The notes beneath the pieces are model-generated. The model was given only the letters and a program-made list of their open reading frames with translations, made no database searches and was not told the origin of the DNA. The translations under genes were made by a program, and so were the position numbers. A DNA stretch of 64,000 nt from Streptomyces fradiae ATCC 10745 = DSM 40063. GTDB taxonomy: Bacteria; Actinomycetota; Actinomycetes; Streptomycetales; Streptomycetaceae. Of this stretch, positions 1 through 7,216 are shown piece by piece; the stretch's first letter is position 1, and the number at the start of each line of letters is the position of its first letter. Where the stretch lies: contig NZ_CP023696.1 of assembly GCF_008704425.1 (NCBI RefSeq), forward strand, positions 723,501-787,500. Reading direction: 5' to 3'.

Positions 1-132
1 CGTCAACCGGGCGCACGCTCGGTGGGCTGCGGGGAGAGGCACCCGCAGGGGAGGCGTCGGCGGAAGGAGGGGGCGCCGACGCGTGCGTAAGATCCCTCTA
101 CCTTAGTAATGGGGCGCGTGTGACGGTCGGTC

Positions 133-257
133 GAGCGACGACCTGCGGTTTTCCCGCAAGCGCGCCACATCCTTTGCGTAGGCTTTACACTCCGCCTCCA
201 CCCTCTACCTACGTTATGTACAGGGGGTGACACGTGTTTGAGCGACGACCTGCGGTT
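133..257. repeat. 18-base direct repeat pair
   Basis: The word GAGCGACGACCTGCGGTT occurs exactly at 133-150 and 240-257, 107 bases apart on the same strand. An exact 18-base match over so short a distance is unlikely by chance and suggests two binding sites for an element-encoded protein or a duplicated segment. Confidence 0.7.
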
Positions 258-552
258 ATGCGGTTTCCATGCAGAAACCTTCACCTAAAATCCCCAACTG
301 AGATCCACCACGGAGAGCCGCACCACCCGGAAGCCGTGTGCGGCCGTCTAAGCGCCTCACAGCGCGCCGCCTAGGCTCGGATGCCATCCGCCCCCGTTAG
401 CACGCCAGAGGGGCCGCCAGGGGCGTTCTGGGGCCTACTGCCGCCCTCTCGTCGTCCGCCACTCCCCGCCGCGCCACGTCGACCGGGCGCGTCCTCCACG
501 TCGGCCCGCAGAGCCGGCGAGAGGGCCGCGGACAGACTGAGTGCCAAATCGC

Positions 553-621
553 CAAACTAGACCCTATTCTCAGTTTCTCCTTAACGCGCGTTAGAGAAAG
601 TTGAGAATAGGGTCAAGTTTG
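553..621. repeat. 69-base imperfect palindrome centred at 587/588
   Basis: The core TAACGCGCGTTA (582-593) is a perfect palindrome. Moving outward, pairing continues with a two-base bulge (580-581) and a short mismatch (573 against 600-601), through the long arms 560-572 and 602-614 (GACCCTATTCTCA against TGAGAATAGGGTC). After one mismatch it goes on to CAAACT (553-558) against AGTTTG (616-621). About 30 base pairs form in total. It overlaps a second palindrome at 611-624. It may be an origin, an operator or a recombination site. Confidence 0.85.
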
Positions 622-765
622 ACCCTTCTGACCCCGAAACCGCGTCTGACCTGCGGGAACGGGCGGGTCAAACTTGGCGCACAGTTTGGCCAGTCTGACC
701 GGCGGACGCAGCAGAGGGGCGGCCGACGCAACGCGCCGTAACCGCCCCTCACTCACCGCAACTGC

Positions 766-1458
766 CTAGATGTGGCGCGCCTCACACGGCGAGCACATCG
801 GCACCCACGTACCGCCGACGTCGACGGGGTTGGTCACGACGTCGGAGCCGCACCACGCACAGCCGGCCGCATCCCCGCGACAGTCGACACAGAACGCCTC
901 CCCGTACTTCGTCACGACCTTGGCGACCGTCTGGCCCTGCCCGCAGGCCAGGCACCGGGCGCACTCGGAGGGGCGCAGCATGGGCCTCACTTCGACGCCG
1001 TAGGCCAGCGCCTCAGCCATGAGCACGGCGGCGACGGGGTCCAGCTTCCGTACCACGTCGTCGCCCAGCACCGGCCCCCACACGTACAGCGCGGCGAAGT
1101 CGCGGACGTTGTAGCTGCTGTGCAGCGCGGGCACGGCGCTCACGCAAAGCTGGTCGCAGACGTCGAAGGCGAAGCCGTCCAGGTTGGCCCGGTCGTCGTC
1201 CGTCGCGCACGGGCCGACCGCGAGGACGGCCGACGGCGACGGGGCAGGGGTGATCTCGCGGCGCACGGTGTACTCCCGGGTGTCTCCGACGATGCGGATT
1301 CCGCCGTCGCGGACGTGGAGGGAGGTCGTCCCGTCCCTGCGGCTGCCGATCTCCTCCACTGCCGACCAGTCCCTCACGGCCAGGAGGTCGCCAGGGATGA
1401 TCTCAGAGCCGCGAACGGTGAGGGTGACGGTCGTGTGGGACGCGGGGGCGTGTGCCAT
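766..1458 (-). CDS. Hypothetical mobile-element protein with two C-terminal zinc-ribbon motifs
   Basis: Protein of about 230 residues. The ATG at 1458 is chosen because GAGGAGAA lies 6-7 bases upstream; the frame stays open further upstream but without coding character. The last 70 residues contain four CxxC pairs (CARCLAC, CVDC, CAWC, CSPC), the pattern of two treble-clef or zinc-ribbon units that could bind DNA or protein. The N-terminal half has a short beta-rich segment (GDLLAVRDW) and no motif I can name. It is transcribed divergently from the RHH gene and shares its operator region. Proteins of this kind occur in actinomycete integrative elements and phages; its function is unknown. Confidence 0.7.
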   Translation of the reverse strand: MAHAPASHTTVTLTVRGSEIIPGDLLAVRDWSAVEEIGSRRDGTTSLHVRDGGIRIVGDTREYTVRREITPAPSPSAVLAVGPCATDDDRANLDGFAFDVCDQLCVSAVPALHSSYNVRDFAALYVWGPVLGDDVVRKLDPVAAVLMAEALAYGVEVRPMLRPSECARCLACGQGQTVAKVVTKYGEAFCVDCRGDAAGCAWCGSDVVTNPVDVGGTWVPMCSPCEARHI

Positions 1459-1526
1459 AATGGGTTCTCCTCTGTTGAGGACGCAGCCCCGCTCTCCTGC
1501 CAAGTTGACGCGGGGTTGTGTCGTTT

Positions 1527-1542
1527 CCGGGAAGATTCCCGG
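1527..1542. promoter_or_regulatory. Perfect inverted repeat in the divergent operator region
   Basis: CCGGGAA-GA-TTCCCGG is a perfect 7-2-7 palindrome. It lies directly beside the first GGTGTG-TC-CACACC operator, between the divergent zinc-ribbon and RHH genes, and may be a second kind of regulator site. Confidence 0.5.
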
Positions 1543-1587
1543 GGTGTGTCCACACCTTACGCACAACCCGGCGGGTGTGTCCACACC
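1543..1587. promoter_or_regulatory. Two identical 14-base operators upstream of the RHH gene
   Basis: The palindrome GGTGTG-TC-CACACC occurs at 1543-1556 and 1574-1587. The centres are 31 bases apart, close to three helical turns, so both sites face the same side of the DNA. The downstream copy ends 17 bases before the ATG at 1605 and would cover the -35 region of a promoter whose -10 is TACGGT (1593-1598). Paired short palindromes next to a ribbon-helix-helix gene are the usual arrangement for autorepression. I infer that the product of 1605-1802 binds here and also controls the divergent gene. Confidence 0.65.
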
Positions 1588-1604
1588 TCTGCTACGGTCG
1601 TCCC

Positions 1605-1802
1605 ATGCCGAACCAACCGAAGACGCCCGCCAGCAGATTTCGTATCGACGCAGAGCTTTGGAAGGCGTTCGGGGATGCCGTCCCCGACGACACCGACCGC
1701 TCAGACGTACTCCGCCGCTTCGTCGCCTATTACTGTCGGCGCGACGGCGCGGAGCTTCCCGTGCGTCCGCCTGCTGGCCCCTGGTCATGCCCCGCGAAGT
1801 GA
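1605..1802 (+). CDS. Small ribbon-helix-helix (RHH) type regulator of the mobile element
   Basis: Protein of 65 residues. Residues about 11-45 (from RFRIDAELW to RRFVAYY) fit the strand-helix-helix pattern of CopG/Arc-like proteins: a short basic beta strand, an amphipathic helix after DAELW, a turn, and a second helix starting at DRSDVLRRF. The ATG at 1605 is preferred because the homologous part starts there. There is no Shine-Dalgarno, but TACGGT sits 6 bases upstream, suggesting a leaderless message. Two perfect palindromes lie just upstream, so it is probably an autorepressor that also controls the divergent zinc-ribbon gene. A perfect hairpin follows its stop codon. Confidence 0.7.
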   Translation: MPNQPKTPASRFRIDAELWKAFGDAVPDDTDRSDVLRRFVAYYCRRDGAELPVRPPAGPWSCPAK

Positions 1803-1807
1803 ACGAC

Positions 1808-1839
1808 GAAGCCCCCGCCAGAGTCCCGGCGGGGGCTTC
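1808..1839. terminator. Bidirectional hairpin terminator between RHH gene and integrase
   Basis: GAAGCCCCCGCC (1808-1819) pairs perfectly with GGCGGGGGCTTC (1828-1839) around an 8-base loop. It begins 5 bases after the RHH stop codon and ends 11 bases before the integrase stop codon, so it serves both convergent genes. Confidence 0.85.
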
Positions 1840-1850
1840 CTACTGCCGTT

Positions 1851-3473
1851 CTAGTCCTCGGATGGCGCTACGGCGGGTGATACCCACTCGACCGCCAGGC
1901 GGTCGATCATCGGTGTTCTGTCACCCTGCCCGGTCGACGGCAAGAGCGTCAGGTCGGCGATGGCGCACCGAAGCAGCATGCGTTTGTCATGGAGCTCCGC
2001 CGCCTGCCATGCCTCGGCCAGTAGAACACCGTCCAGCAAGGGCGTTAGGTCCGCCTGTCGACGGAGCTCCTTGAGTTCCGCCCGTAGCGCGTCGATCTGC
2101 TCTGCCAGAGCTGACGAGAGCGCCGCGTACCGATCGGGCTTCATGCGCCCCGCGACGTAGTAGGCGTCATCCAACTCCGCCGACCGGCGTTCGGCATCCT
2201 CCAGGGCCGCCGTTACGTGCTTGCGCCGCTCCTCGCGCTCCGGGTCCTGGTAGGAGAGCCACCTGTTTGCGATCTCATGAAGCACGGGGTCGTGAGGCTC
2301 CAGCGCCGACACATGCCCCACCCACATCTGACTAATCTCCCAGTCAGCGCGATCAGCCTTCGTGCGTGTGCCGGGGCAGGCGGAGGCGCCACCCTCCATG
2401 CGCGTCCGGCAACGGTACGACTCTCCCCCGGACACTACGCCGATGCGACAGTGCGGGCACTTCATGATGCCCGTGAGGAGCTTCCCTGCCTGCTTCGCGC
2501 CGTGCCGTCCAAGTACGCCGCGCACAGTTCGCGTGTTGAAGTAAGTCCGGATTGCGTACCACTCCGTCAGCGACACCACGCCCGTGCCGCATGACACCGG
2601 ATGCCCATCGGGGCCGATAAGCGGCTCCGCCTTCCAACCCCACTTGTCGATGGGGTTGCCGTACTCATCCGTATGGCGCTCTCGGTACGGGACGAGGCCG
2701 GCCCATAGGGGTGATTGCGCCATACGGGAGATGGCGTTGGCCGACCAGTGCCGCCCGGTGCGGGTCCGCTTCCCTTCGGCGGTCATGCGATGCGCAATCG
2801 CCGTGCCTGCCTGTCCCTGTAGCAGCGCCTCCGCGATTGCCCGCGCCGTCGGGTACTCCTTCGGATTCGGTCCGACCTTCCCGTTTCCGACGTGCATGAC
2901 TCCGTACGGGGGTCGCCCTCCGGGGGCCCGGCCGATGATGCGGTGCGAATCCAAGCCGATCTGCACGCGAAGCGCAATGTCCTTGGCCTCTTCACGCGCC
3001 CGCTCCGACAGGATGGCGAACACCATGCGTCCGCCCTTCGAGCTGTCAAGTCCCTCGGAGATGGACACGAGCCGCGCGCGCCGCCGGTCCAGGTCGTCCA
3101 GAAGCCCGCCGACGGCGCCCATGCCTCGTCGGTCCAGCCGGTCCGTCTTCCACACCGCGAGGGTCTTCGATCGGCCCGCGAGGACGGCAGCCTTCGCGTT
3201 CTCGAACTCATCACGCCGCACCTGCGCCTTACTGGCACTGCGCTGCTCGAACCAGACATGACGGATGCCGAGGCTTTCGCTCCGGCACCACCTGACGACG
3301 TCACGCAGGTGGCCCCGCAGTGTTGCTAGGTCTTCCCGCTTCTTCGATCGACGAAGATAGACGTCCACCAGGTCGGTAGGGTCCCCCGCCGCTGGCCTGT
3401 CCAGGCCCATGTTCCGTAGCTCGTCGGAAGTGAAGCCCAACGCTGCTAGTTCTTCGGCGTCTTCTCGCTGCAT
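1851..3473 (-). CDS. int: Large serine integrase (phiC31/TP901-type site-specific recombinase)
   Basis: About 540 residues. The N-terminal resolvase domain carries the YLRRSK motif with the likely catalytic serine about residue 43, followed by KTDRLDRRG and the SEGLDSSKGG region. A recombinase domain follows (RAPGGRPPYGV), then a zinc-ribbon with cysteines in CPHC and C-x(11)-C spacing. The C-terminal part has a coiled-coil segment rich in Glu, Leu and Arg. This domain order and length are normal for large serine integrases, which catalyse attP x attB recombination with a conserved serine. The ATG at 3473 is chosen because AGGGG lies upstream; an ATG at 3515 would add 14 residues. It looks intact and is the last element gene before the chromosomal ABC operon. 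Confidence 0.93.
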   Translation of the reverse strand: MQREDAEELAALGFTSDELRNMGLDRPAAGDPTDLVDVYLRRSKKREDLATLRGHLRDVVRWCRSESLGIRHVWFEQRSASKAQVRRDEFENAKAAVLAGRSKTLAVWKTDRLDRRGMGAVGGLLDDLDRRRARLVSISEGLDSSKGGRMVFAILSERAREEAKDIALRVQIGLDSHRIIGRAPGGRPPYGVMHVGNGKVGPNPKEYPTARAIAEALLQGQAGTAIAHRMTAEGKRTRTGRHWSANAISRMAQSPLWAGLVPYRERHTDEYGNPIDKWGWKAEPLIGPDGHPVSCGTGVVSLTEWYAIRTYFNTRTVRGVLGRHGAKQAGKLLTGIMKCPHCRIGVVSGGESYRCRTRMEGGASACPGTRTKADRADWEISQMWVGHVSALEPHDPVLHEIANRWLSYQDPEREERRKHVTAALEDAERRSAELDDAYYVAGRMKPDRYAALSSALAEQIDALRAELKELRRQADLTPLLDGVLLAEAWQAAELHDKRMLLRCAIADLTLLPSTGQGDRTPMIDRLAVEWVSPAVAPSED

Positions 3474-3539
3474 GTCCACCCCTACAAAGAGCGCTTCCCC
3501 GACGCCAGGGTACATAGGGAGTTACCCCACAGCGCCCCC

Positions 3540-3725
3540 GCCATCGAGATCCCGGCGCTCGGCCTCGGCTGAACCGGGCACGCGGGCTGGACCGAGCCGG
3601 GCGCACGGCCTCGGCTGAGCGTCCGGCCTCGACTGGACCGGGCGCACGGCCTCGGCCGGTCAGAGTCCGGCGCAGCCGCGCCCCGGCCGGCACGGCACAC
3701 GCACCCGGCAGCCGGCACGGCACCC
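3540..3725. repeat. Repeat-rich junction between integrase and chromosome
   Basis: GGCCTCGGC recurs at 3561, 3607 and 3648. GGGCGCACGGCCTCGGC recurs with a 41-base period, and a 13-base word GCCGGCACGGCAC occurs at 3686-3698 and 3711-3723. The attachment site of a serine integrase normally lies beside the integrase gene, so one element boundary should be in or near this stretch. A 12-base word ACCGGGCGCACG is shared between 3637-3648 and 6-17. I cannot place the crossover with confidence. Confidence 0.45.
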
Positions 3726-3792
3726 GCCCGGCAGCCCGCGCGGCGCCCGTCCGGGCCCGGTGGGCCACCCGGCTCCCCGGCCCGGCCGCGCC

Positions 3793-4992
3793 CTACGCCC
3801 GGCCGTGCTCCCGGCGGGTGCGCCGGGCCACCGTGTCGATGACGACGGCCGCCAGCAGCACCCCGCCGGTGACCATGAACTGCACGGCGGGCTGGATGCC
3901 CAGCAGGGACATGCCGGAGGCGATCGACTGGATGACCAGCATGCCCAGCAGCGCGGACCAGGTGGTGCCCCGGCCGCCGAAGAGACTGGTCCCGCCGATC
4001 ACGGCCGCGGCGATGGCGTTCATCAGCAGCAGCCCCGACCCGGAGGTCTGGCTCACCGACGTGATCCGCGAGGCCAGGAACAGCCCGCCGATCGCCGCCA
4101 TGGTCCCGGACAGCATGAAGACCGACACGCGCACCCGCACGACGTCGATCCCGGCCCGCCGCGCCGGCTCCAGCCCGCCGCCGAGCGCGTACACCTCCCG
4201 CCCGTACCGCGTGCGGCGCAGCACCAGGTCGAGGCCCGCGACGACGACCAGGAAGGCCAGGAGGGCGAGCGGCAGCCCCTGGAACCGGTTGAGCACGTTC
4301 GCGGCGAGGAAGGCGACCAGCGCGACACCGCCGGTGCGCACGGCGATCTCGGTGAGCGGCCGGTACGGCAGCCCGGCCGCCCGGCGGCGCCGCCGGTCCC
4401 CGTAGTACGCCAGGAAGCACACCACCGACCCGACCGCCGCCAGCCCGTACGCCGCCGCCACCTGGTGGAAGTAGTAGCCGGTCAGCTCGCCGAGCAGGCT
4501 CTCCTCGTCCAGGTTGATCGTGCCGCTCGAACCGAGGACGTACAGCATCAGGCCGTTCCAGCCGAGCAGCCCCGCGAGGGTGACGACGAAGGCGGGGGCG
4601 CCGATCCGGGCCACGAAGTAGCCCTGCACTGCGCCGATCGCGGCGCCGCACAGCACGGCCGCCGCGACGGCGAGCCACGCGGCCATGCCCTGCCGCACGT
4701 TGAGCACGGCGAACAGCGCCGCCGCGAGGCCGCTGACGGAGCCGACCGACAGGTCGATCTCGCCGATCAGCAGGACGAAGACGATCCCCACCGCGATCAT
4801 CCCGGCGCCGACGATGTCCACGCTCAGGTTGGACAGGTTGCGGGGCGAGAGGAAGTTGCCGTTGAGGATCTGGAAGACCGTCCAGATGACGAGGACGGCG
4901 GCGACGACGGGCAGGGCGCCCAGCTCGCCGGTGGTCAGCCGCCGGCCGACCGCCTCCGCGCCGCCGCCCAGGGCCCGCCGCAGCCCGTTCAC
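3793..4992 (-). CDS. Sugar ABC transporter permease (XylH/RbsC family)
   Basis: 399 residues, about ten hydrophobic segments, of the BPD_transp_2 family that imports ribose, xylose and related sugars. The family signature around LIGEIDLSVGS (about residues 75-85) and the later EVYALGGG-x(6)-AGI loop are both present. In most relatives the second motif reads ALGGN, so the G in place of N is a small deviation. Its start overlaps the stop of the ATPase gene by four bases, which implies translational coupling. The protein would sit in the membrane and pair with the ATPase and binding lipoprotein encoded upstream. The sugar itself cannot be told from sequence. Confidence 0.93.
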   Translation of the reverse strand: MNGLRRALGGGAEAVGRRLTTGELGALPVVAAVLVIWTVFQILNGNFLSPRNLSNLSVDIVGAGMIAVGIVFVLLIGEIDLSVGSVSGLAAALFAVLNVRQGMAAWLAVAAAVLCGAAIGAVQGYFVARIGAPAFVVTLAGLLGWNGLMLYVLGSSGTINLDEESLLGELTGYYFHQVAAAYGLAAVGSVVCFLAYYGDRRRRRAAGLPYRPLTEIAVRTGGVALVAFLAANVLNRFQGLPLALLAFLVVVAGLDLVLRRTRYGREVYALGGGLEPARRAGIDVVRVRVSVFMLSGTMAAIGGLFLASRITSVSQTSGSGLLLMNAIAAAVIGGTSLFGGRGTTWSALLGMLVIQSIASGMSLLGIQPAVQFMVTGGVLLAAVVIDTVARRTRREHGRA

Positions 4993-5783
4993 CGCTCACC
5001 CCGCCGGGTCTGCGGGGGGCGGCGGCCGGTGCCGGTCCCGTGGTGGCTGGTCACTCCGGTGACGGAGGAGATGATCTGCTCCTGCGAGGCGGTGCTGACG
5101 TCGAAGAAGCCGTTGTTCCGGCCGAGGTGGAGGACGGCGACCCGGTCGGCGACGGCCTTGACGTCGCCCATGTTCTGGCTGATCAGCAGCACCCCGGCGC
5201 CCCGGTCGCGGACCTTCTCCACCAGGTCCAGGAAGCGGCTGGTCGCCTGCACGCCGAGGGCGGCCGTCGGCTCGTCGAGGAGGAGCAGCCGGGGCTCGCC
5301 GACCAGCGAGCGGGAGAGCGCCACGGTCTGCCGCTGACCGCCCGAGAGGGTGGCGACCCGCGCCCGCAGGTTCGGTGTGTGCATGGCCAGCGCCCCCAGC
5401 AGGTCGCGGGTGCGCCGCTCCATCTCCACCTCGTCCAGCAGCCCGGCGCGGCGCGGCTCGCGGCCGAGGAACACGTTGGCGACGACGTCGAGGTTGTCGC
5501 AGAGCGCCAGGTCCTGGTAGACGGCGGCGATACCGAGGGCGTGGGCGTCCTGGGGCCGCCGGAGCCGCACGGGGCGGCCCTCCCACCGGATGACGCCCTC
5601 GTCGGCCGGGCTGACCCCGGCGATGACCTTGACGAGGGTGGACTTGCCGGCGCCGTTGTCGCCCATCAGGGCGACGATCTCCCCGGCTCCGACCTCCAGC
5701 TCGACGTCGTCGAGCGCCTCGACGGCGCCGAAGCGCTTGCGGATGCCGCGCAGGGCCAGCAGGGGCGGGACCGGCACCGACAA
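4989..5783 (-). CDS. Sugar ABC transporter ATP-binding protein, single domain, altered switch histidine
   Basis: 264 residues with one ABC domain. Walker A is GDNGAGKST (about 42-50), the Q-loop lies near AAVYQDLAL, the signature is LSGGQRQTV and Walker B is RLLLLDEPTAAL. Relatives of the XylG type often have two domains; single-domain forms such as FrcA also exist. In this family the H-loop normally reads ISHN, but here it is ISQN, so the switch histidine is replaced by glutamine. That residue is normally needed for ATP hydrolysis. The gene begins 18 bases after the binding-protein stop and overlaps the permease start. Confidence 0.92.
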   Translation of the reverse strand: MSVPVPPLLALRGIRKRFGAVEALDDVELEVGAGEIVALMGDNGAGKSTLVKVIAGVSPADEGVIRWEGRPVRLRRPQDAHALGIAAVYQDLALCDNLDVVANVFLGREPRRAGLLDEVEMERRTRDLLGALAMHTPNLRARVATLSGGQRQTVALSRSLVGEPRLLLLDEPTAALGVQATSRFLDLVEKVRDRGAGVLLISQNMGDVKAVADRVAVLHLGRNNGFFDVSTASQEQIISSVTGVTSHHGTGTGRRPPQTRRGER

Positions 5784-5801
5784 CCACCTCCTTCTCCGCG
5801 A

Positions 5802-7211
5802 TTACACGGTGAGTCCGGCCCTGGCGCACGCCGACGCGTACTTCGGAGTGCAGATCTGCGCGATCGTGTACATCCCGTCCCGGACGACCGTGTCGCGCAC
5901 GGTCCCCGCGGTGACCGGTATCGGGTCGAACTGCACGGCCGGCACGCCCCGCAGCGTGTCCTCCCGCGCGTGCTCCGGCGCGATGGCCCCGGGCGGGTCG
6001 CCGCGGCCCAGCGCCACGGCCATCTCGGCGGCGGCGTCGGCCATCGACTTGAACGGCTTGTAGACCGTCATGTACTGATCGCCCGCGACGATCCGCTGGA
6101 TCGCGGCGAGGTCGGCGTCCTGCCCGGTGACCGGCGGCAGCGGCTCGACGAAGTCGGACTTCAGCACGGAGATGACCGCCCCGGCGATCCCGTCGTTGGC
6201 CGCGTACACGCCGTCGATGCCGTCCGCGCCGAGCGCGGCGATCGCCCCGGACATGTTGGCGTGGGCGATCTCGGGGCGCCAGCGGTCGGTGTCGTACGCC
6301 TTGGCGACGCGCACCCGCCCGTTGAAGACCTCCAGCGCGCCCCGCTTCAGGGCGGTGGCGTTGGGGTCGGCGGGGTCGCCGTTCATCATGACGATCTGGC
6401 CGCCGTCGGCCTCGGGACCCATGGCCCTGAGCAGCGCCTCGGCCTGCAGCCGGCCGATCCGGCGGGCGTCGAAGGAGACGTACCCGGAGATCGGGCCGTC
6501 GGCGAGGCGGTCGTACGAGACGACGGGGATGCCGGCGTGGATGGCCTTGCTCACGGCGGGGGCGAGGGCCCGCGCGTCCACGGGGTCGAGGATCATGACG
6601 TCGACCCCGCCGGTGATCATGGATTCGAGCTGCTGCTTCTGCGCCGCGACGTGGCCCTGTGCGTTGGCGTAGTCGACGGTGCAGCCGGGGCAGATCTGGT
6701 CGACCTTCGCCTCGATGAGCGGGCGGTCGAAGGTCTCCCAGCGGGCGGTGTGGGTGTCGGGCAGCAGCAGCCCGATGCGCGGGGTGAACTCGGTGAGGGT
6801 GGGGCTCGGGCCGTCCGCCAGGTGTGCCTGCTCGGCACTCCCGCACCCGGCGAGCGCGGCGGTCAGCGCCAGCGCCGCCGCCAGGACGCCGAGGCGCCGC
6901 GGCCTCCCGGCACGGCGGGGCGGGCTCCCGGCGCCGCCGCGGGAGCCCTCGGGCGGGCGGGGGCTGAGGGGCGGGCGGGGGTCGACGGGCGGGCGGGGGT
7001 CGCGAGCGTCCCGGCGCGGGTGCTCGGGGCCTTCGCGGCGCGGGCCCTCGGCGCGGCGGTGCCGGCGCGGCCCTTCGGCGCGGCGGCCGCGCGGCTCCCG
7101 GGTGCGGGGGCCCGGCTGCTCGGCGCGGCGGGTCCCCGCCCGGATCGTTCGGATCGTTCGGATCTCCCTGATCGCCCGGATCGTTCGGATCGTTCGGATC
7201 GTTCGGAACAC
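5802..7211 (-). CDS. Sugar-binding lipoprotein (periplasmic-binding-protein type 1) with unusual Arg-rich N-terminus
   Basis: The mature part resembles XylF/RbsB-type binding proteins: LDPVDARALAPAVSKA, the ANDGIAGAVI segment and VTGQDADL. A lipobox LAGC follows a hydrophobic stretch (LGVLAAALALTAALAGC). I see no in-frame ATG, GTG or TTG close to this signal. The nearest start is GTG 7211 with GGGAGG upstream, giving 469 residues and about 110 residues before the lipobox, made of RTI repeats and an Arg/Pro-rich tract. GTG 7220 overlaps the phosphatase stop and is an alternative. Such a long pre-signal extension is abnormal. Coupling to the upstream phosphatase gene is very tight. Confidence 0.85.
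   Translation of the reverse strand: MFRTIRTIRTIRAIREIRTIRTIRAGTRRAEQPGPRTREPRGRRAEGPRRHRRAEGPRREGPEHPRRDARDPRPPVDPRPPLSPRPPEGSRGGAGSPPRRAGRPRRLGVLAAALALTAALAGCGSAEQAHLADGPSPTLTEFTPRIGLLLPDTHTARWETFDRPLIEAKVDQICPGCTVDYANAQGHVAAQKQQLESMITGGVDVMILDPVDARALAPAVSKAIHAGIPVVSYDRLADGPISGYVSFDARRIGRLQAEALLRAMGPEADGGQIVMMNGDPADPNATALKRGALEVFNGRVRVAKAYDTDRWRPEIAHANMSGAIAALGADGIDGVYAANDGIAGAVISVLKSDFVEPLPPVTGQDADLAAIQRIVAGDQYMTVYKPFKSMADAAAEMAVALGRGDPPGAIAPEHAREDTLRGVPAVQFDPIPVTAGTVRDTVVRDGMYTIAQICTPKYASACARAGLTV
7143..7206. repeat. 9-base tandem repeat (ATCGTTCGG) inside the binding-protein N-terminus
   Basis: Copies of the 9-mer GGATCGTTC, with a few substitutions, run through this stretch. On the minus strand they encode the repeated tripeptide Arg-Thr-Ile (RTIRTIRTIRAIREIRTIRTIR). 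Such arrays change length by slippage. Because the unit is a multiple of three, the reading frame is kept. Confidence 0.8.
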
Positions 7212-7216
7212 CGTCC

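Larger units (their letters stand above)
1..765. other. Gene-free left part of the mobile element, rich in repeats
   Basis: No convincing gene is seen here: the open frames lack codon bias and ribosome sites. The base composition is less GC-rich than the chromosome to the right. It holds an 18-base direct repeat (133-150 and 240-257), a 69-base imperfect palindrome (553-621), a 14-base palindrome GGTCAAGTTTGACC (611-624), a further inverted CAAACT/AGTTTG pair (669-674 and 683-688), and three TCTGACC words (627, 645, 693). Such a layout is typical of a replication origin, transfer origin or a complex operator of an integrative element. Which of these it is cannot be decided from sequence alone. 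Confidence 0.6.

Noticed and set aside
1518..1604. 29-residue N-terminal extension of the RHH protein
   Set aside because: It would be coded by the two operator palindromes, lacks conserved residues and has no ribosome site.
766..1788. Extension of the zinc-ribbon gene to position 1788
   Set aside because: The 110 extra residues have no protein-like composition and run antisense through the RHH gene and its operators; ATG 1458 has the only proper ribosome site.
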